A stretch of 64,000 bases of DNA from Hypsibius dujardini (Eukaryota; Tardigrada; Eutardigrada; Parachela; Hypsibiidae): assembly GCA_001579985.1 (NCBI GenBank), contig LRSR01005694.1:1-64000 (forward strand), written 5' to 3'. Below the pieces are notes generated by a model. It searched no databases. It saw only the letters and a program-made list of their open reading frames with translations, and was not told the DNA's origin. This document shows, in pieces, positions 58,212 through 64,000 of this stretch. Each line of letters opens with the position of its first letter. Position 1 is the first letter of the stretch. The position numbers were made by a program, and so were the translations under genes.

Positions 58212-61200
58212 ATGAAACTATTCAGTGCTGTTTTATTCTGGATGGGCATTAAAGAGCTGGGATCGAGCAAGACAAACATTTTGAAGGTCACGGTTAAGTC
58301 TGGTGGGGCTACACTGCCAGCAAATGTTTACAAGGTTTGTGTGCAGCCATTAGTGCCTTTTGCTTTTATCCCTGTTATTGTTCATATTTGAATGATACAC
58401 AAATGATATTGAGGCATTTAAAATACAGTTTTCCCGTATTTCCGTCGGAGTCAATTTATTCAGCCGTAAAAATTCATCCTTTTGGTTTATGTGTTGAAAA
58501 ATGGCGCAAATGAGTTTGAGCCAAACCGAAAAAAAGGAGTTCGTTTGATCAAAGAAACAAATAATAAATAAATAAATTACTAAATTATTGATAGTGTCGA
58601 TGGGCCTTTCGCGTTAAAGGTCACGTTCCGAACGCCGTTAAAAGAATTCCTAATTTTCAATGGTTGCAGCTAGCGTCAGATAAGATTTACATACTGTTTT
58701 TTTAATAAGCAGTTAACGATCGAAAACTTTCATAAAAAGGTAGTTTAAAAAGTTATAAAAACCTGGTTATTAATTTTTATGACAACTGAGTTCCGGTAAA
58801 CTTTATTCAATAGGTATGGAATGCAGTATACAGGGCTTACCGTTCGGATTACTCCGACGTGGATATTGTCTTCCAAGGAGTCGGCGTCGCGGACGGTGTC
58901 CGACGGTTCGCCACTCGAGAATACAGCTTTGCTGCATTGAACGACGACCTGTCGGACGAGCAATACGCCAACAATTCCGACTGGCAGCTCTTCCCCACTT
59001 TTGCCTTGTATGTTCGCATTTCTTTCTAATTTCTGACCTATTTAGTGAAATCCTTATCGGATTGCTTTGGTTGCAGGCCCGTTTCACTTGCGTATAACGT
59101 CCCGGAACTGGCAGAGGAATCATCAAACGCTGGTTCAGGCATTTGGAATACCGGCAATTTGAATTTGACTCGTGAAAATATCGTTGGAATATTCAACGGG
59201 ACCATTAAGTACTGGAACGATTCACAGCTGGTCGATAACAATGTAGCACTTGCGGATGTTACGAAAAAAATTATTATTGGGGCCGCGATTGGAGGGACTA
59301 GCATTTTTACGAAAGCTCTGACTGCATTTAGTAGCGAGTGGTCACGTACCTATGGCAGTTTCAGCGATGGTACGCACGGACATTTGTAGTGTGCCTCTTC
59401 TGACCGTATGTCTGTACATATGCTGCTTGTGTCTGTCTGTCTGCCTGCCTGCCTGCTTGCCTTTTTTGACATTGCTCATTCTTCAGGATGCTCCAAGTCT
59501 GAAATCGCCAAAAGATGGCGGGCTTCGTTGAACATTCAGTGCGTTTACAAAAACATGGGCCTCCAATTCTTCATCCTCAATACCAAATACTCGATCGGCT
59601 TCATCGGGTCCGCGGATGCCCGTGATGCCGAGCTCCCCGATGCACGCATACTAAATCAAGACAACAACTGGGTTCGACCAAGCGTGCAAACAACCCAGGC
59701 CGCCATGGACAATGTTTCGACGAATTTGGGCCTTCGTTTAACCGGTCCGCTTATTAACGCTCCGGGACCCTTTTCCTACCCCATTGCGGGGTACACCTAC
59801 GTGTTGATCCGCAAGACAACGATGACTAACTGTACCGTGGCGATGGAGCTGTACCGGATGTTCGCCTTTCTGCTGGAGAGCTCGGTGGCCCGCAGCATCG
59901 TTTCCGACCTGATTAATGCCCCGTTGAGTGGAGTCGTTTGGCGGCAGGTGAAGGACCATGCGCTGGATGAGATGATGTGTCAAGGGTTCCGCGTTAAGGT
60001 GAGAGGAGAAAAGAAAGGAAAGCATAATTGATTATTCTGCCATGGAACTGAGGAATGGTATCTATGCGAGGGTGTCGAAAGAGAAAGAATGGTCAAAACA
60101 TCAGAGGACAATAATTTTAGGAATATTGTTACGACTGAAAGGCTGATACGGATTTGTTGATGCGAAGACTCAATTCCGCTGGTTCCTGTGAAAAATTGCC
60201 GCAACATAATGTATCCCGGAAATATATCATGGTCTTGGTTTGTTCATTACTCACGTTTCCCTCACAGTTCACAGTGAATGGCTTTCTGATTGAGCTTTAT
60301 GTTTATTGCTAAGTTGTTACTGAAGGGTTATTTCCTACAACTGGAATAACTGTGACGACGCCTATCTTTACTACTAAATTACACACACGCAAGTGTTCTA
60401 TTTTTCTAGGTTATGCGTGTAAAATTAACCAAACATCTCACCAAATCGTTAAATTTTTTTAAAATGCATAATTAAAACAAACCAATGTGTACGGAAACAT
60501 ATATTATAAGTGAAAAGATTTGGCATTTCTCCACAGTCACTGTACTATATTTAAGGCACCTTCATACGTTCACTCTGTATCGTAGAATAGCTCATTATAT
60601 TTTGGGATTAAACTTGAGTAAACAGGAATGCTGTATGTGACTGGTGATCCCTCAGTTGAACAATGTGAAAATCAATTATTAAACAGGGACTTCCATTCAA
60701 AGCACTATTTCTTTGAAAATCTTCGGTTCGTTACGAATATGTGGGTTTCTCATGGGATGAAATGTCGCCTAAATGTCATAACCCAAATTGTCATAACCAG
60801 TGTCAAACTTTTGTGATAATTTGATAAATGGGTTGATCTATGTGAAGATTTTTAAATGTATTTCGGAATTTAAGTGGTTGGATTCTTGATTGAGGCTTAG
60901 GCTACAAGTCCCCTTCCCCTTTTTTGACCCCTCCCTTTCTCTATTTTGGATGTTGACCATTGCTCTCTAACTCAATAAAATGGGGATTGATTTTTTAGAA
61001 TTCTTGTTGTTTCCTCATCATAAAAATGGACATGGCCCGAGCCAGTGCGAAGTGAAAATCCAAAGCGACCCCCAATTTTATCTTCACTGCCATGGTTATG
61101 GCCACACCATTTATTCCACCAATGTCCAAATCTTTGGGTTTTCACACTAAAAGATTAATACAAACTTTCCAAAATAATTAAACTTGGTCATTAATTAAAC

Positions 61201-64000
61201 ATCCTGTACGCATATTCAAACAGAATTTCTCAACCACATTATTGCATTTTATCAAATCCAAAATATACCGCATAGAAATTTTGTTCCATCTGATAGGACC
61301 TTGTGGCAGTGGCGACCTCCATCGAAGACGGCTCCTATGATGCCTGGAAATTACCCGTCACAATTGTCTGTGTCTTAATTGGTGCGGCTCTCCTCATGCT
61401 CCTGGCATTCTTCCTCTACATCAAGTACACTCAAAATCGTAGTGCCCTCCGGAATACCTTCATTATCCCGTTGAACGTGATAGAGACTGTCACGAAGAGC
61501 GCTGGCTCTCTACCGACCATGAGCGTGACTTCCTCGAACCCTTCAAAAACGCAGACTCACGACACGATGGAATGGACCACTGGGGCCGGGGCGGGAGTTG
61601 TGAAGGCAAGTATTTCTTAATATAATTTTTCTAAATTTCATTATTGAATGTATATAAAAGTAAATGTAGTAAATTCACAAACAATACACATAAATAGCAA
61701 AAATACAAACAAATAAATATTGTTTTGATGAATTAGATAAAGTATTAAAACATTTGAAAACAAAATACAAAAAAATCGTTTTAATTGCATTACCATAAAT
61801 ATAATTAACACAGTATTAAAATAAAACAATATAATTATTTTTTGGGAAGGTCGTCGGAGGAGAGCAATTTTTAACGCGGAAATTATGCAGTCATTTGAAT
61901 CCAGACACGATGCAGTGGTCAACCAAGGTGATGCTGGTCCGGCTAAAAGACAAACTGTCCCACGGCAATCTTCTTCGGATGGTGGGCGTGGCGTATCACG
62001 ATGCGAAATGGAAGCTAATTACGGCCTGCCCAACTAAAGGACGTCTGCAAGACATTCTCCACGCCGGAAAGTACAATTTGGATAACATATTTCGCCACTC
62101 CATTTTGAATGATATTGCGGATGGAATGGCGTATTTGCACAAGAACGGGTTAGTACATGGCCAATTGACCTCAAACAGTTGTTACATCGATGCGAGGTGG
62201 AACGTGGTTGTCGGGGACTGGGAACAGTTTGCGCTGCATCAGGCGCAGAAGATTCAGTTTGTGGCGTTTGAAAACCTTTACGCTGAAGCAAATGCCGGTA
62301 TGTATGTTCAACGGAAAGATAGACAGACAGAGAGGCAGGCAGACAGACAGACAGTAAAGGGGGCACAATATTGAGTTTAATTGTGAAGCTGAGGTTGCGT
62401 CCGCTCCTTTCAGAGATCGAAAGGGACATTGCAAACTACGCAGAATACCTCAAGTGTCTTTTCTGGACCGCGCCGGAAGCATTGACGAAGGACCACAACG
62501 ATATCTTCATTGCCTCCCGTCCGGGAAAACCCGCGGACGTTTACAGCTACGGCATCATCACCTTCGAAGTCTTGACGGACCTCTTGCCGTATGAAAACAC
62601 TGTTGAACACGATGCCTTCGGTCGCCCCCTTCTCCTGCTGGTCCTCATCAAAATGGATCACCTCCGCCCGACTATTCCGATCGAAACACTCATGAACTCC
62701 GGTCACATATCCGCTCTAGTCAAAGCGACCTGGAAAAGTGAAGCCAATGAACGACCGACCTTTACAGACATATTAAGGCTCATGCGAACGGCCAACCCGA
62801 AACACCGAAATATCATCGACTCGATGATGCAGGCAGTCGAGAATTACGCCGCGAGTTTGGAGGAGAAGGTCGCAGAACGGACGCGCGAACTGGAACGGCT
62901 GACCAAGAACATGGAGTCTTTACTGCATAGTATGCTTCCACCTTCGATTGCGGACCGGCTGGCCAAAGGGTTGACAGTTGAGCCGGAGTTTTACGAGTCG
63001 AGCACGCTCTTCTTCTCGGATATCGTTGGGTTTACTTCCATTGCATCGGCTTCCGCACCGCTGGATATCGTCACATTGCTCAACGACCTTTACTCCGGTA
63101 TGTTCTTCTAATATAGCTAGGTTTGTGGCCCATGTGTGGTCCATATGGTAGGTAGTCTGAACGGGTTACTTAAGCTCAGTGGGCGACAAGTTCCTTCACT
63201 CCAGTGTCCCGGAAAACAAGCTTCCTCTTCCTCTCTGCTTTTCGTACACTCATCTGTCGTCGGCTCACAATCCTACCTTATTTTCTGTCATTCTGAATGT
63301 CGATTCGTTTTTCGATCTTTTCGCCTCTGTTGTCTGTCTCGTCTGTCTCGTCTGGCTAATTCCGTGCTTTTAGACTTACAGCGTCAATCGCTCTTCCATT
63401 TTGTTTGAGTTGAATTGACTTCGTTAATTAACAGTCCGTCCGTCATCGCCCGTCTCTCGCCTCATCGATCCGTCCTTTTGTCAGTCTGTCCGTCTCTCTG
63501 TTTATCAGTCCCTCTGTCGGTCTGAAACGGTGATGCGCTTCACCCCCGGAAGGTCGGGGAATCACTCTTTAGTTGGGCGGGGCGAGGGATATTTTCACCC
63601 TTGCGCGTGATTTTGCCGCGCGCGTGCGCCGACGGTAAAGGGGACATCTTTAGTAAACCATTGCAGCATTTTGCATTTGGTTATTCGAATTGTCTTCTGT
63701 GGATATAGCAACGGTATAAATTGTCTGGAGGGTTGATTGCCCAGACATACAAAGACACATACGTCCGCCACACTGTGGCGTAAGCATTTACATTCCCGGA
63801 ATAGCTCCGGTTTCCGGTGGCTCAGCTGAAGTCGAGTCGGTTTCCTAATAATGGCTATCTGGGGTCCTTACGCTATTCCGGGGCATCTCAATTTGTCTTT
63901 CTTCCGACATATGACTACTCGGCATCCCATTTCCGGCATTGGTAACCACAACCCGCAACCTCATCACGTGAAGACATGGCGAACCCCGATGTCTTTATTG
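58212..64000 (+). CDS. Receptor guanylyl cyclase with PstS-like extracellular domain (3' end outside window)
   Basis: Exons in phase: 58212-58334 (start), 58814-59007, 59077-59369, 59487-59998, 61297-61605, 61850-62297, 62414-63097; the next exon lies beyond the window. A weak N-terminal hydrophobic leader is followed at residues about 25-370 by a PstS-like (type II periplasmic binding protein) domain: VKSGGATLPANVYK, FATREYSFAALNDDLSDEQY, LFPTFALPVSLAYNVPEL, VGIFNGTIKYWNDSQLVDNN, GGTSIFTKAL, YSIGFIGSADARD and YPIAGYTYVLIRK. Then come one membrane helix (LPVTIVCVLIGAALLMLLAF, about 393-418), a kinase-homology domain (HGQLTSNSC, FWTAPEAL), a signalling helix (about 764-800) and the start of the cyclase (LFFSDIVGFTSI, with the first metal-binding Asp). 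It should make cGMP when a ligand binds outside. Normal animal receptor cyclases have an ANF-receptor domain here. The gene follows PIGN in the same direction, with 480 bp between. Confidence 0.9.
58814..59998 (+). other. PstS-like phosphate-binding-protein domain (exons 2-4 part)
   Basis: Translated across three splices, this region follows bacterial PstS from end to end, in order and spacing: the first lobe, the AYNVPEL strand, the IFxGxIxxWND segment, the phosphate-loop position (GGTS in place of DGSGTS), the GFIG strand of the second lobe and the closing YPI..TYVLI strand. The comparison is with E. coli PstS as I remember it. Extra Cys (GCSK, NIQC, TNC, MMC) and several NxS/T sites suit an extracellular eukaryotic domain. 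Confidence 0.85.
60894..61205. mobile_element. Dispersed repeat family B, partial copy in the cyclase intron
   Basis: It starts GGCTTAGGCTACAAGTCC, contains GATGTTGACCATTG and AATGTCCAAATCTTTGGGTTTT, and matches 21172-21510 in order. The right terminal inverted repeat is missing. It sits in the largest intron (59999-61296) of the PstS-cyclase gene. Confidence 0.65.
63098..64000 (+). other. Intron of the guanylyl cyclase gene, cut by window end
   Basis: It follows a GT donor at 63098. No segment encodes the expected next cyclase motif (the VETIGDAY-like region). It holds short TCTG/CCGT runs near 63340 and 63430-63500 and a GC-rich patch near 63600. Confidence 0.7.

Noticed and set aside
60628-60816. 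Possible extra exon in the cyclase intron
   Set aside because: The flanking exons already join in phase, and the open frame shows no PstS or cyclase similarity.
59987-61296. Idea that the PstS part is a contaminating bacterial gene
   Set aside because: The domain is broken by several eukaryotic introns with correct phase, has N-glycosylation-type sites, and leads into the membrane-helix exon; no bacterial gene structure is present.
63098-64000. Next cyclase exon within the window
   Set aside because: No segment encodes the expected VETIGDAY-type motif in any frame.

Overview
This window is animal nuclear DNA. It holds about 14 multi-exon protein genes on both strands, with short AT-rich introns (often 50-500 bp), GT-AG splicing and one apparent GC-AG intron. 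The exon models below were read by eye and checked by reading-frame phase. The gene set (Kv1 channel, synaptotagmin-14/16, mesh-like adhesion protein, exportin-6, PIGN, Rab11, astacin, rhodopsin-type GPCRs, receptor guanylyl cyclase) points to an invertebrate bilaterian, probably an ecdysozoan. A tardigrade is my best guess, but that is an impression from gene style and compactness; no marker here proves it. No prokaryotic, viral or retroviral segment was recognised.

Layout. 1-5.8 kb: synaptotagmin-14/16-like gene (+) with two fold-back repeats in an intron. 6.5-8.9 kb: GPCR (-) with an apparent one-base frameshift. 9.3-9.9 kb: dispersed repeat. 10.5-13.3 kb: complete secreted astacin protease (-). 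14.05-14.7 kb: element with long terminal inverted repeats. 15.2-18.0 kb: two tandem secreted cysteine-rich genes (+) with matching promoters. 18.7-20.4 kb: second GPCR (-). 21.2-23.0 kb: two mobile-element-like repeats. 23.3-28.7 kb: exportin-6 (-), head to head with an unrecognised coiled-coil gene (+, 29.3-31.2 kb). 32.6-35.0 kb: Shaker-type potassium channel (+). 35.2-35.8 kb: small secreted RGG/His-rich protein (-). 36.7-40.6 kb: two tandem Rab11-type GTPases (-). 41.0-48.5 kb: large NIDO/IPT/AMOP/VWD/sushi protein (-). 50.0-52.7 kb: membrane-anchored histidine acid phosphatase (-), head to head with PIGN (+, 53.2-57.7 kb). 58.2 kb to the end: a receptor guanylyl cyclase (+), truncated by the window.

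Main discovery. The last gene joins an extracellular PstS-like (bacterial phosphate-binding-protein, type II PBP fold) domain to one transmembrane helix, a kinase-homology domain, a signalling helix and a class III guanylyl cyclase. Ordinary animal receptor cyclases carry a type I (ANF-receptor) binding domain instead. The PstS domain spans four exons with clean splice phases, so it is an integrated part of the gene and not contamination. Several residues that hold phosphate in bacterial PstS appear substituted, so the ligand is open.

Other recurring structure: TCTG/CAGA microsatellites fill many introns, usually close to the 5' splice site. TTCTG-type pentamer tracts form long low-complexity stretches. 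At least two dispersed repeat families and three fold-back elements are present. As in most animal genomes, neighbouring genes need not share a pathway. The shared-promoter pairs (exportin-6/coiled-coil; acid phosphatase/PIGN) and the tandem duplicates (cysteine-rich pair, Rab11 pair) are the only contextual links the sequence supports.
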